From assembly GCF_014287475.1 (NCBI RefSeq), contig NZ_JACOPF010000001.1, forward strand, positions 682,001 to 746,000: a DNA stretch of 64,000 bases. Reading direction: 5' to 3'. Source of the DNA: Mediterraneibacter hominis (GTDB lineage: Bacteria; Bacillota; Clostridia; Lachnospirales; Lachnospiraceae). The notes beneath the pieces were generated by a model. The model worked only from the letters and a program-made list of their open reading frames with translations, ran no database searches and had not been told where the DNA came from. The translations under genes were made by a program, and so were the position numbers. Of this stretch, positions 44,603 to 54,940 are shown in pieces; the stretch's first letter is position 1, and each line of letters begins with the position of its first letter.

Positions 44603-45452
44603 ATGAGCCATCAATACTATTCTATAGAAAAAAATCTTCCTACCCCCCCCCAGTGTCACTCTTCTCTCCATAGCCCTCTCAAAAGACGACAAAGACTGGG
44701 ATAGCGTCCTTCACACTCACGGCTTCACCGAACTTTTCTTCGTTGTAAACGGAAAAGGGAATTTTTTATTCAAGGATAATTCCCATGCTATCAAGTCTGG
44801 AGATCTGGTCATTATTCCCCCCTACTTGGAACATACAGAGCAGTCTATACGGAGCAGTTCTCTTGAGTATTATGTACTTGGAATAGACGGTATTACATTT
44901 TTAAAAAAAGAACAGCAATCCACCGAACAAATTTTTTGCAATTTAAAAAATACTTCTGTATTTACGGATATATTTTCACAGATACATCGCGAAGCGCACA
45001 GCAACGAATACGGCTCTGATATGATCTGCCAGCATCTTCTGGAAATACTCATCATCCGTATTATCCGCCTGCAAAATTTAATTCCTGTCCCCACCCACAA
45101 CACACATATGGCAAAAGAGTGTGCACAAATAAAACAATACCTGGATACGCACTATGCCGATCGTATCACATTGGATACTCTCACACAGCTTACGCATATG
45201 AATAAGTATTATATGGCACGCTCTTTTACAAAATATGTGGGCGTTCCGCCCATGCAGTATTTAAATTTACGCCGATTAGACGCCTCCTGTACTTTGCTGC
45301 GGGATACGGATCGTTCTCTTTCTACCATCGCTTCCATTGCCGGCTTCTCATCACAGGCATATTTTTCGCAGGCGTTTCGTAACCAATACGGTATTACCCC
45401 GTTTAAGTACAGGCAGCTCCATTCCCGTAATTCTGATTTTCACGCGAACTAG
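44603..45452 (+). pseudogene. AraC-family regulator, frameshifted at a run of nine C bases
   Basis: The ATG at 44603 (AGGAGGTG 5 bases upstream) opens a frame that stops at 44704, shortly after C9 at 44643-44651. Removing one C gives one continuous 282-residue protein: a cupin part (HTHGFTELFFVVNGKGNF, then SGDLVIIPPYLEHTEQS) and a C-terminal double HTH (YADRITLDTLTQLTHMNKYY and IASIAGFSSQAYFSQAFRNQ). With C9 the gene is off, or the C-terminal part may be made from the TTG at 44826. It is divergent to the glycan operon and would be its sugar-responsive activator. Poly-C slippage, fixed mutation and assembly error are the possible causes. Confidence 0.75.
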
Positions 45453-47611
45453 ATTTCATACCAGTATATACCGTTTGCCTCTAGATCCAGCTCAAAACTG
45501 CTTCCGTCGCCCTTGTATACCGTAGTGGTCTGTGGTTCATATGTGTTGTTTACGACACAATATTTTCCATTTTTTACATACGCATGCACTTCTACGTTGT
45601 AATTGGAGCTGTACCATTTGTACAGTTCCTTTTCTTCATGCGCCGACCAGAGAACCGAACGATACAAAAGACGGCTGTTCTCAAAGCTATAAGGAAGCCC
45701 GCTGATATATACGCAGCGCCCCTCTCCGAATTCACTGACGGCAAGCTGTACTTCTTTATCGCGCTGTACGAGAATTTTTGTCCCTTCCAGTGCGTAAATA
45801 TTTTTCTTGCCTTCGCCAAAATCAATTTCTCCTTTGCAGTCTTCGGTAATAAAATGGTCGTGCTCCTCCCAGTTGTACTTATCCATATTTAAAGTAAAGC
45901 CTGTCTCTTTTTCCACTCCTATCATTGTTGCCAGCTGGAAGAAATGCCCCTCATACTGGTGCGCCGCCGGTTCTCCCACGCCAATAAAGCCGCCGCCGTT
46001 GTAGACAAAACGTTTTACTGCGGATACAATCTTTTCATCTGTCCAATTTTCTCCGCCTGTATACGCCGTATCCGCGTCGCCCACATTCAGGATCACATCA
46101 ATATCCTCCAGAATTCCCGGCTGGTTCCTTATGTCATCAAAGCTAATAAATTTCACATCGAAAGGTGCTCCGCTTAAAGCCTCGATAACCCCCGCGTAAG
46201 AATAATTCTGCTTATAATAAATTGCGTGATGTACCATGTGATTTCCCCATGACCGCATCTTACCCCAGCAATTAAGCACCGCGACTTTCTTGATACAGTA
46301 GGGCGTCGTGCCTTTGATATTTTCATATAAAACGCGGAACTCCTGACACACACTCTCTACATAATCCACAAACGCCGGAAACTTCATCGCCAGCTTCAGG
46401 TAACCGCCATATCCGATACGGTCGATCGGCTTTCTCAGAATTGCTCTTCTCGCTGTCACCCAGTTAATCTTCGCTTCCTTTACCGGATCACCGCCTTCAT
46501 AGAATGTATCCGGAAAGAAATATGGAAGAAGGCGTCCTTCCGTATAATTTACTCCTTTGATATCGCTGATCAGCCGCAGAGTCGCTCCGTTTCCGACACT
46601 TCCTACGACCGCGTCCAGACCAATCTCTTTAAACTCCTCCATAAATGGTTCCATGCCGATCCAGTGATCGCCTAAGAACATCATCGCTTCTTTGCCGTAT
46701 TCATGTGTGATATCTACCATTTCCTTTGCCAGCTTCGCGACTTCTCTTCTCTGAAAGTTCTGAAAATCTAGAAATTCTTTCGACGGGATTCTGTAAGGAT
46801 TGTTCATATACCCCTGGTCGATAATAAATTCAGGACGGAATCTGTATCCGGCTTCCTTTTCAAACTGTTCCAGAATATAAGGACTTACAGAAGCGGAATA
46901 TCCGTACCAGTCTACATATCTCTCTCGCGCGAGCTCATCAAAAATCAGTGTAAACTGATGAAAGAATGTTGTATATCTGATTACGTCCACATGGGGATTT
47001 TCTTCCAGGTAGCTACGCAGCCGCTTCATAGAATAGGCATGTGTTTTCGGCTGGCGTACATCAAATGTAACCTGTTTTTCAAAATTGCTCCATCCATTTG
47101 TCACCGCATTATACATATGTACCGGATCCCACATGATATAAGCCAAAAAACTTACCGTATAATCGTGAAATTCCTTTGCCGCATGAATGGTTACATCCCC
47201 TGTCTCCTCATCATAGCTCCACTGCGACGGCGAAACAACCTCTCCTGTCGTACGGTCGATCACCTCCCACCATTTTGTAATATCGTCCTGGTTATTGACC
47301 TTCAACATATCCGGATACAAATGCTTCATCAGATGGATCGACACTTCGTCCTCCACGGCAGTATAAAAGGGAGTCATAATATACATCTGCTGTACTTCAT
47401 CCGGATTCGCTTTTGCCCATTCGTTGTCTTTACGTGTTGTATAGTAGGTCGAATATATTTTCGCGTCCACGCTTTTTAATTCTTCCGGATAATCTGTTCC
47501 GTCGCAGTCCCGGATCGCATCCGCTCCCCATTTTTCAATCAATTCTAACGTTTCCGCCACTACGTCCACATCTGTTGGGATCGTCACCCTTCCTTTTGTA
47601 CGCTTCTCCAC
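45449..47611 (-). CDS. 1,3-beta-galactosyl-N-acetylhexosamine phosphorylase (GH112)
   Basis: This 720-residue GH112 enzyme begins GRVTIPTDVDVVAETLELIE and KWGADAIRDCDGTDYPEEL, which is how this family opens, and continues with the barrel features WDPVHMYNAVTNGW, FFHQFTLIFDE, MMFLGDHWIGMEPF and DAVVGSVGNGATLRLISD. It cleaves lacto-N-biose and galacto-N-biose with phosphate to galactose-1-phosphate and an N-acetylhexosamine in the cytoplasm. Some relatives prefer galactosyl-rhamnose. The start is GTG 47611, behind GGAGAGGAG. Its stop meets the convergent araC stop. It completes the GH136-ABC pathway; galactose-1-phosphate and hexosamine kinase genes are not in the window. Confidence 0.93.
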   Translation of the reverse strand: MEKRTKGRVTIPTDVDVVAETLELIEKWGADAIRDCDGTDYPEELKSVDAKIYSTYYTTRKDNEWAKANPDEVQQMYIMTPFYTAVEDEVSIHLMKHLYPDMLKVNNQDDITKWWEVIDRTTGEVVSPSQWSYDEETGDVTIHAAKEFHDYTVSFLAYIMWDPVHMYNAVTNGWSNFEKQVTFDVRQPKTHAYSMKRLRSYLEENPHVDVIRYTTFFHQFTLIFDELARERYVDWYGYSASVSPYILEQFEKEAGYRFRPEFIIDQGYMNNPYRIPSKEFLDFQNFQRREVAKLAKEMVDITHEYGKEAMMFLGDHWIGMEPFMEEFKEIGLDAVVGSVGNGATLRLISDIKGVNYTEGRLLPYFFPDTFYEGGDPVKEAKINWVTARRAILRKPIDRIGYGGYLKLAMKFPAFVDYVESVCQEFRVLYENIKGTTPYCIKKVAVLNCWGKMRSWGNHMVHHAIYYKQNYSYAGVIEALSGAPFDVKFISFDDIRNQPGILEDIDVILNVGDADTAYTGGENWTDEKIVSAVKRFVYNGGGFIGVGEPAAHQYEGHFFQLATMIGVEKETGFTLNMDKYNWEEHDHFITEDCKGEIDFGEGKKNIYALEGTKILVQRDKEVQLAVSEFGEGRCVYISGLPYSFENSRLLYRSVLWSAHEEKELYKWYSSNYNVEVHAYVKNGKYCVVNNTYEPQTTTVYKGDGSSFELDLEANGIYWYEI

Positions 47612-47709
47612 ATTTCTTCTCCTCTCCTGATTTTTTCAGGCTTTCCCGGCGCGCCGCATCTTCCCATAGCTTAAACATGCCGGCGTAGTCCGCCTGTATT
47701 CTTTATTTT

Positions 47710-47739
47710 ATGATAAATGGAAAGCAAAACAAGAATCAA
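47710..47739 (-). promoter_or_regulatory. Promoter of the GH112 gene
   Basis: TTGATT (47739-47734), an 18-base spacer and TATCAT (47715-47710) on the minus strand lie about 100 bases before the GTG start. Confidence 0.45.
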
Positions 47740-47802
47740 GTTTCTCATTGCCTACATTTTTATAATTCTTGCGCAATTTTCTCATACTATGTGAAATTTA
47801 CA

Positions 47803-47855
47803 TAAAAAGAGAGCCACCGCTTCTGGTTTTTCTCCCATCGAAGCGGCAACCCTCT
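47803..47855 (-). terminator. Terminator after gdhA
   Basis: On the minus strand AGAGGGTTGCCGCTTC and GAAGCGGTGGCTCT pair around a 16-base loop and are followed by CTTTTTATG. It begins about 40 bases after the gdhA stop. Confidence 0.85.
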
Positions 47856-47893
47856 ATAGACTGTCCGTCAATTTGTTGTCCAAATTCGTATAC

Positions 47894-49335
<1,442 letters not shown>

Positions 49336-49514
49336 CAAAAAATTTCATTTTATTTACAACTTTATCACTTTATTATAACAGATTATATATAATCATTTTC
49401 TTACTTTTTTAGCCGTTTTCATTTATTAGATTCGTATATATAGTTTTTATCTCTTTTTTTATCCTTCTTGTTTTTGCAGGAATCCAATCCTATTTATTCA
49501 TTTTTCTTTTATTT

Positions 49515-50051
49515 TCAAGAAATTTTTCTTCTCTCTTTATATGCAATCGTCAAAAAATCCAGCAGATAGACTATAATAATAAAAATTCCCAGCTTCTCTC
49601 CCAGACCTCTGGGAATACCATTTACAATTCTCTCCACTGTTTTTTGCAGAATACCAAATAAAATCAGTGTATAAAATCCCCATGCAATCGTACTTTCCAG
49701 GCACAGGATTCCTTTGTAGTTAAAAGGCTTGTCCTTATAATCCCACCAGATTTCTCCGAATACCTTCTGCATAATTTTTGCCGTTGCCCATTCAATCAGT
49801 GTTGCAAGCACAGCACCCAATATAAAAAGAAGCACTCTGTTATGGCTATATGGATATAGTATAAAATAAACAGTCAGTGCTCCTACTCCGTAAATAGGAC
49901 AGAAAGGTCCTCTGGAAAATCCTCTGTTCGTCCATTTTCTGTTACACACTGACATGTAGGCAGATTCCACAATCCATCCTAGTATACTATAAGTAAGAAA
50001 CCACATAACCACATGGTATACATCTCTTCCGAAAATAATTCCATTCCACAT
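49515..50051 (-). CDS. CmpB-family (PF06541-type) multipass membrane protein
   Basis: This 178-residue protein has about five hydrophobic segments. The family hallmark is TNRGFSRGPFCPIYGVGAL (about 42-60), preceded by YSILGWIVESAYMS. Proteins of this type are often labelled putative ABC transporter permease, but no ATPase or substrate is known. The start at 50051 follows GGAAGGGGGAG by 7 bases; the longer reading from 50162 runs through the repeat region and is rejected. It lies between rpsU and gdhA in conserved DNA. Confidence 0.8.
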   Translation of the reverse strand: MWNGIIFGRDVYHVVMWFLTYSILGWIVESAYMSVCNRKWTNRGFSRGPFCPIYGVGALTVYFILYPYSHNRVLLFILGAVLATLIEWATAKIMQKVFGEIWWDYKDKPFNYKGILCLESTIAWGFYTLILFGILQKTVERIVNGIPRGLGEKLGIFIIIVYLLDFLTIAYKERRKIS

Positions 50052-50098
50052 ATGTACGCTCCCCCTTCCTAAAAGCGCCAAATTATCCTTATAAAAAA

Positions 50099-50279
50099 GA
50101 ATGTGCTTTGCACATTCTCGCGCCAAGCGCGGACGCGTAAGCGTCATATTTCTTCTTCGCACTTGCGTGCAGTCTCCGCTGCCGCTTCGGTCGGTGCTAA
50201 ACGCGTGCCACTGGCATGCAGCACCCCGCCCGGTGGGCTTTTTTGTGCTATAGGAAATTTATCGAAATTTCCTATAGCA
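50099..50279. repeat. Cluster of short inverted repeats between rpsU and the CmpB-family gene
   Basis: GAATGTGC/GCACATTC (50099-50106, 50110-50117), GACGC/GCGTC (about 50132-50145), further GC-rich dyads (GCGTGCCA...TGGCATGC), and a perfect 15-base palindrome with a 4-base loop (50246-50260, 50265-50279). The composition is GC-rich compared with its surroundings, and no gene fits. It may be a repeated intergenic element. Confidence 0.6.
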
Positions 50280-50280
50280 G

Positions 50281-50313
50281 AACAAAAATAGAGTGTTGAA
50301 ATTCAACACTCTA
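50281..50313 (-). terminator. Terminator after rpsU
   Basis: TAGAGTGTTG and CAACACTCTA (50289-50298, 50304-50313) with a 5-base loop are followed on the minus strand by TTTTTGTT. It begins 16 bases after the rpsU stop. Confidence 0.9.
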
Positions 50314-50328
50314 TTTATCTGCACATCA

Positions 50329-50505
50329 TTAATTATATTTACGTTTTCTAGCGGCTTCAGATTTTTTCTTGCGTCTTACGCTTGGTTTTTCGTAATGTTC
50401 TCTTTTACGAATCTCCTGCTGAATCCCTGCTTTCGCACAGTTTCTTTTGAATCTGCGTAAAGCACTATCTAACGTCTCGTTTTCTTTCACGATTACATTT
50501 GACAT
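50329..50505 (-). CDS. rpsU: 30S ribosomal protein S21
   Basis: This 58-residue basic protein reads [20 protein letters not shown], then [20 protein letters not shown] and a lysine/arginine-rich tail ending RKYN. It matches S21 over its whole length. S21 helps the 30S subunit bind mRNA at initiation. The stop lies just before the terminator, and a consensus promoter is found about 80 bases upstream. Its place next to alaS is ordinary for Firmicutes. Confidence 0.96.
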   Translation of the reverse strand: MSNVIVKENETLDSALRRFKRNCAKAGIQQEIRKREHYEKPSVRRKKKSEAARKRKYN

Positions 50506-50584
50506 AGTCTCACACCTAACCTCCCCTCCAGCCTTGTATTGTGCATCATACGACTGTTCGGGTATATTTATTGCACTACAAAAG

Positions 50585-50612
50585 ATTATACCATATTTTT
50601 CAGTTCCGTCAA
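50585..50612 (-). promoter_or_regulatory. Promoter of rpsU
   Basis: TTGACG (50612-50607), a 16-base spacer and a consensus TATAAT (50590-50585) on the minus strand. The leader of about 75 bases holds GGAGGGGAGG and AGGTG before the ATG. Confidence 0.8.
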
Positions 50613-50630
50613 CTATTTTCCTGCAAAAAC

Positions 50631-53270
50631 TTAAGAAACCTGACCTTTAAGCACCTCCGCTGCCTTTAAAAGCGCGTCGTTTATCCCCGCAGGATTCTTT
50701 CCGCCTGCCTGCGCCATATTCGGACGTCCTCCGCCTCCGCCTCCGACAAGCCCTGCGATTGCTTTTACGAGATTGCCGGCATGGGCTCCCTGCTTTATCG
50801 CGCCTTCTGTCGCGGTTGCCATCAGGCTGACCTTATTTTCTGCTCCCGAGGCAAGCACAACAACGCCTTCCCCTAATTTTTCCTTGAACTGATCTCCCAG
50901 CTCTCTTAAGCTGTTCATATCCACGCCGTCTATCTCTGCCGCAAGAAGCTTTATCCCCGCTATCTCCTGCACTTTGTCAAGAACATCTCCGGCCGCTTCC
51001 TGCGCCATCTTGCTCTTTAAACTTTCTACCTCTGAATGAAGTGTCTTATTATCCGCCAGCATATGAGCGATTTTATCCGCCAGATTCTCCGGTGTTGCCT
51101 TTAAAAGAGCTGCCGCATCTTTCAAACGCTTCTCTAAGCTGTCATAATATTTCATCAGCCCTTTTGACGTGAGCGCCTCGATTCGTCTGACCCCGGCCGC
51201 TACCCCTGTCTCTGAAATAATCTTGAACGCCATAATTTCACTGGTGTTCTTTACATGTGTACCGCCGCAGAACTCAATCGAAAATCCATCCATATCCACC
51301 ACGCGGACAATGTCTCCATACTTTTCACCAAACAACGCCTGCGCGCCTGTCTTTTTTGCCTCTTCAATGGGCATATTTTTTATAGAAACAGCAAGTGCAT
51401 TTCCAATCTGCTCATTGACGATTTCCTCTGTTTTTTTAAGTTCCTCCGGCGTCATCGCAGAAAAATGCGTAAAGTCAAAACGAAGTCTGTCTTCATTTAC
51501 ACTGGATCCCGCCTGCTCTACATGGGTGCCGAGCACTGTCCTAAGCGCCTTCTGGAGCAAATGCGTCGCGCTGTGGTTTCTGGCAGAAAGCACGCGCTTT
51601 TCTGCATCTACTTTTAAAGTCACATTGTCACAAACCTTTATCATTCCCCGCACGACTCTGCCGACATGGCCGATTTTACCGCCTAAAAGCTTGATCGTAT
51701 CTTCTACCAGAAATTCTCCGTCTGCTGTAGAAATACTTCCTGTATCCGCCTCCTGCCCGCCGCTGGTCGCATAGAACGGAGTCTCCCGGACAAATATAGT
51801 TCCTCTCTCCCCATCGGAAAGTGCATCCACGATTTCTTTTTCCGTTGTCAATACCGTCACTTCCGACTCCCAGCATAAATTGTCATATCCTACAAAGGTG
51901 CTGGTAATATTCGGGTCGATCGACTCATAGACGGTTACATCTGCCCCCATATAGTTGGTAACCTCTCGGGCTTCTCTCGCTGTCTTTCTCTGCACTTCCA
52001 TTGCCGCATGGAAACCTGCCTCGTCCACATTTAAATTCTTTTCTTCCAGGATTTCTTTTGTCAAATCCAAAGGAAAACCATAGGTGTCATACAGCTTAAA
52101 CGCTTCACTTCCTTCTAAAAGCTTTGTATGTTTTGCTTCCATCTGCGCGATTATCTCAGAAAGAATCCCCAGACCTTGATCGATCGTCTTGTTAAACTGC
52201 TCTTCTTCCTTCGCAATGACCTTTAAGATAAACTCTCTTTTTTCTTCTAACTCCGGATAGCCATCTTTCGAACCATCGATCACAGTCTGTGCCAGCTCCG
52301 GAAGAAAGCCTTTCCTGATATTCAGCAGTCGTCCATGACGGCATGCTCTTCTCAACAGGCGGCGCAGTACATACCCTCTTCCTTCATTTGAAGGCATAAT
52401 TCCATCTGAAATCATAAAGGTCACAGATCGGATATGGTCTGTAATAACGCGGATAGATATATCCTTTCCGCTGTCTTCTCCATATTCTTCTCTCGCAAGA
52501 GCACATACATGATCCCGCAGTGCTTTTATCGTATCTACGTCAAAGATCGAATCTACATCCTGCACAACCAAAGCCAGACGTTCTAAGCCCATGCCGGTAT
52601 CAATATTCTTCTGTTCCAATTCTGAATAATTGCCATTTCCATCATTGTCAAACTGCGTAAATACATTATTCCAGATCTCCATATAGCGGTCACACTCACA
52701 GCCCACTGTACAGCCTGGCTTGCCGCAGCCGTATTTTTCGCCTCTGTCATAATAAATCTCTGAACATGGGCCGCAGGGACCGGAACCATGCTCCCAGAAA
52801 TTATCTTCCTTCCCGAACTTAAAAATACGTTCCGCCGGAATTCCCATCTCCTGGTTCCATATCTGAAATGCCTCGTCATCCTCCAGGTAAACAGACGGAT
52901 ACAGTCTGTCAGCGTCCAGTCCTACTACTTCTGTCAAAAATTCCCAGGACCATTTGATCGCATCTCTTTTAAAATAATCTCCAAAGGAGAAGTTGCCCAG
53001 CATCTCAAAAAAAGTGCCGTGCCGCGCCGTCTTTCCTACATTTTCAATATCTCCGGTACGAATACACTTCTGGCAGGTAGTTACGCGTTTTCGCGGCGGA
53101 ATTTCCTGTCCTGTAAAATAAGGTTTCAAAGGTGCCATTCCAGAGTTAATAAGCAGAAGACTCTTATCATTATGGGGCACTAAGGAGAAGCTTTTGAGTG
53201 CAAGATGTCCCTTACTCTCAAAAAACTCCAAAAACATCTTTCTTAACTGGTTTACTCCAACGCGCTGCAT
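50631..53270 (-). CDS. alaS: Alanyl-tRNA synthetase
   Basis: This 879-residue class II synthetase has the catalytic domain at the N-terminus ([14 protein letters not shown], then [20 protein letters not shown]), the editing domain with [11 protein letters not shown] and CGGTH zinc/active-site motifs (about 560-670) and the C-terminal glycine-rich C-Ala domain ([18 protein letters not shown]). AGGAGG lies before the ATG. The gap to the hydrogenase gene is 32 bases, with no room for a T-box leader. It is probably read through from the hydrogenase promoter or from an internal promoter. Confidence 0.97.
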   Translation of the reverse strand: MQRVGVNQLRKMFLEFFESKGHLALKSFSLVPHNDKSLLLINSGMAPLKPYFTGQEIPPRKRVTTCQKCIRTGDIENVGKTARHGTFFEMLGNFSFGDYFKRDAIKWSWEFLTEVVGLDADRLYPSVYLEDDEAFQIWNQEMGIPAERIFKFGKEDNFWEHGSGPCGPCSEIYYDRGEKYGCGKPGCTVGCECDRYMEIWNNVFTQFDNDGNGNYSELEQKNIDTGMGLERLALVVQDVDSIFDVDTIKALRDHVCALAREEYGEDSGKDISIRVITDHIRSVTFMISDGIMPSNEGRGYVLRRLLRRACRHGRLLNIRKGFLPELAQTVIDGSKDGYPELEEKREFILKVIAKEEEQFNKTIDQGLGILSEIIAQMEAKHTKLLEGSEAFKLYDTYGFPLDLTKEILEEKNLNVDEAGFHAAMEVQRKTAREAREVTNYMGADVTVYESIDPNITSTFVGYDNLCWESEVTVLTTEKEIVDALSDGERGTIFVRETPFYATSGGQEADTGSISTADGEFLVEDTIKLLGGKIGHVGRVVRGMIKVCDNVTLKVDAEKRVLSARNHSATHLLQKALRTVLGTHVEQAGSSVNEDRLRFDFTHFSAMTPEELKKTEEIVNEQIGNALAVSIKNMPIEEAKKTGAQALFGEKYGDIVRVVDMDGFSIEFCGGTHVKNTSEIMAFKIISETGVAAGVRRIEALTSKGLMKYYDSLEKRLKDAAALLKATPENLADKIAHMLADNKTLHSEVESLKSKMAQEAAGDVLDKVQEIAGIKLLAAEIDGVDMNSLRELGDQFKEKLGEGVVVLASGAENKVSLMATATEGAIKQGAHAGNLVKAIAGLVGGGGGGRPNMAQAGGKNPAGINDALLKAAEVLKGQVS

Positions 53271-53302
53271 TCTTTATCCTCCTGGTTCTTTGATTTCAAT
53301 TT

Positions 53303-54814
53303 TTATTTTAATTCGATTTCCTCCAGCTCTTTTGGCGGAATCGACTTGCTGGAATTTTTCACATACGCCGCAAGATCCTTCTTTGCCGCTGCCACAGGGA
53401 TATTTGTTCCGGCACCTGCGATACAGCCGCCCGGACATCCCATTCCTTCTATCAGACATCCATTCATACGTCCTGCTTTTGCCAGAGTCAGAATTTTCTT
53501 ACACTCGGCAAGCCCTTCCGCGTGCTCGATATTTACCTGAACATCTGGATAATATTCGTTTATACACTTTTCAATTGCTTCTGCCACGCCGCCTGCGCAG
53601 GCATATCCACGTCCGGCTCCGGTAGCATCATGGAAGGAAGATTCCGCCTCATATTTCGTCAAGTCAATTCCTTTCGCGTCAAACATCGCCTGCATTTCCT
53701 CAAAGGTTACGACAAAATCCACATCACTTCGAACACTTCTTCTGGATGCCTCTAGTTTTTTTGCCGCGCATGGGCCGATAAATACTACCTTTGCATCTGG
53801 ATGCTCCTGCTTGATCGTACGCGCTGTCGCTACCATCGGTGTAAGCTCCTGCGAAATCTGGTCGATGACATCCGGGAAGAATTTCTTCGCCATTACCGCC
53901 CAGGACGGACAACAGGAGGTCAGAAGAAACGGCAGTTCTCCCGTCACTACTTTGTCTACATAATGATGCGCTTCCGCAATCGCGCCAATATCCGCACCCA
54001 GTGCAACCTCGTATACCTCTGTAAATCCAAGCTCACGCAGTGCCGCCTTGATATTGCGCGGTGTAATATTTTTACCAAACTGTCCGACAAATGCCGGCGC
54101 AATTTCAGCTACAATCTCCTCGCCTTCCGAAAGTGCCCTCGCAAGCTGGAAAATCTGTGACTTGTCAGATATTGCTCCAAACGGGCAGCTTACCATGCAC
54201 ATTCCGCAGGATACGCATTTTTCATTGTCAATGAAGGCACGTCCATATTTGTCCGACACGATCGCTCCCACCCCGCATGCCTTCTGGCAGGGACGTTCTT
54301 TCTTGGCAATCGCGTCGTATGGACAGACAGACTTACATCTTCCACATTTGATACATTTTTCCTGATCGATATAGGAACGCCCGTTTACCATAGAAATCGC
54401 GTCGCGCGGACAGACCTCCTGACAGGGATGTGCAAGACACCCTTTACAAATATTGCTTACCTCATATTTGTTCTCCTCACAGCTTTCACATGCCGATGGA
54501 ATCACCTGCATAAGCGGCGGCTCATAATATTTTTCAGAAATATTGCTTGCCTCTACTCCTGCTGTTAAATGCACCGGCTTATTCTCCGGCCGGAGAGAAA
54601 GCCCCATTGCCAGTCTCAAACGCTCTCTCACAATCGCACGAGAACGATACGTGCTTTCTCTATATTTCTGCGTGTCATCATTTACAATTTCATAGGGTAT
54701 CGCTTCCATATCATCCAGTAACGTTTTCGAGTCTGCTTTGAATCCTAATTTTGCAACCTCTGTAAACACCCTTCTGCGTATTGCCCTCACCGGTGTCTGC
54801 AATCCTCTCATCAT
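53303..54814 (-). CDS. Monomeric [FeFe]-hydrogenase with ferredoxin-type clusters
   Basis: This 503-residue protein carries several 4Fe-4S motifs (CKGCLAHPCQEVCP, CIKCGRCKSVCP, CVSCGMCMVSCP, about 120-215), then the H-cluster domain with TSCCPSW (L1), FIGPCAAKKLE (L2) and EGMGCPGGCIAGAG (L3). L3 has EGMGC where group A enzymes have E-x-M-A-C, which points to the group B/monomeric type. It would oxidise or make hydrogen with ferredoxin during fermentation. The ATG follows GGAGGAAGGAA. Maturases (HydE, HydF, HydG) are not in the window. Confidence 0.9.
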   Translation of the reverse strand: MMRGLQTPVRAIRRRVFTEVAKLGFKADSKTLLDDMEAIPYEIVNDDTQKYRESTYRSRAIVRERLRLAMGLSLRPENKPVHLTAGVEASNISEKYYEPPLMQVIPSACESCEENKYEVSNICKGCLAHPCQEVCPRDAISMVNGRSYIDQEKCIKCGRCKSVCPYDAIAKKERPCQKACGVGAIVSDKYGRAFIDNEKCVSCGMCMVSCPFGAISDKSQIFQLARALSEGEEIVAEIAPAFVGQFGKNITPRNIKAALRELGFTEVYEVALGADIGAIAEAHHYVDKVVTGELPFLLTSCCPSWAVMAKKFFPDVIDQISQELTPMVATARTIKQEHPDAKVVFIGPCAAKKLEASRRSVRSDVDFVVTFEEMQAMFDAKGIDLTKYEAESSFHDATGAGRGYACAGGVAEAIEKCINEYYPDVQVNIEHAEGLAECKKILTLAKAGRMNGCLIEGMGCPGGCIAGAGTNIPVAAAKKDLAAYVKNSSKSIPPKELEEIELK

Positions 54815-54839
54815 AGATTCCTTCCTCCTGATTCTCCTA

Positions 54840-54857
54840 ACCTGCCCGTAAGCAGGT
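54840..54857 (-). promoter_or_regulatory. Hairpin in the hydrogenase leader
   Basis: ACCTGC/GCAGGT with a 6-base loop lies between the hydrogenase promoter and its start codon, within the first bases of the transcript. On the plus strand it is followed by GTTTTT, but no plus-strand gene precedes it. It may protect the RNA 5' end. Confidence 0.4.
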
Positions 54858-54872
54858 GTTTTTCCTTTAACA

Positions 54873-54901
54873 AATATAACGCCCTGTTAAAACATTGTCA
54901 A
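54873..54901 (-). promoter_or_regulatory. Promoter of the hydrogenase(-alaS) transcript
   Basis: A consensus TTGACA (54901-54896), a 17-base spacer and TATATT (54878-54873) on the minus strand. Confidence 0.8.
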
Positions 54902-54940
54902 CACGCTTATTTGTATAAAAAGCGATACAACCTCCTTTTG

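Noticed and set aside
46958..47479. A 173-codon plus-strand frame opposite the GH112 gene
   Set aside because: Antisense to a conserved enzyme, with an implausible composition rich in His, Ile and Arg.
53271..53302. A T-box leader for alaS
   Set aside because: Only 32 bases separate alaS from the hydrogenase gene, too little for a T-box.
54838..54864. The leader hairpin of the hydrogenase as a SAM riboswitch or metH terminator
   Set aside because: It is only a 6-base stem, far smaller than a riboswitch, and lies downstream of the hydrogenase promoter, not at metH.
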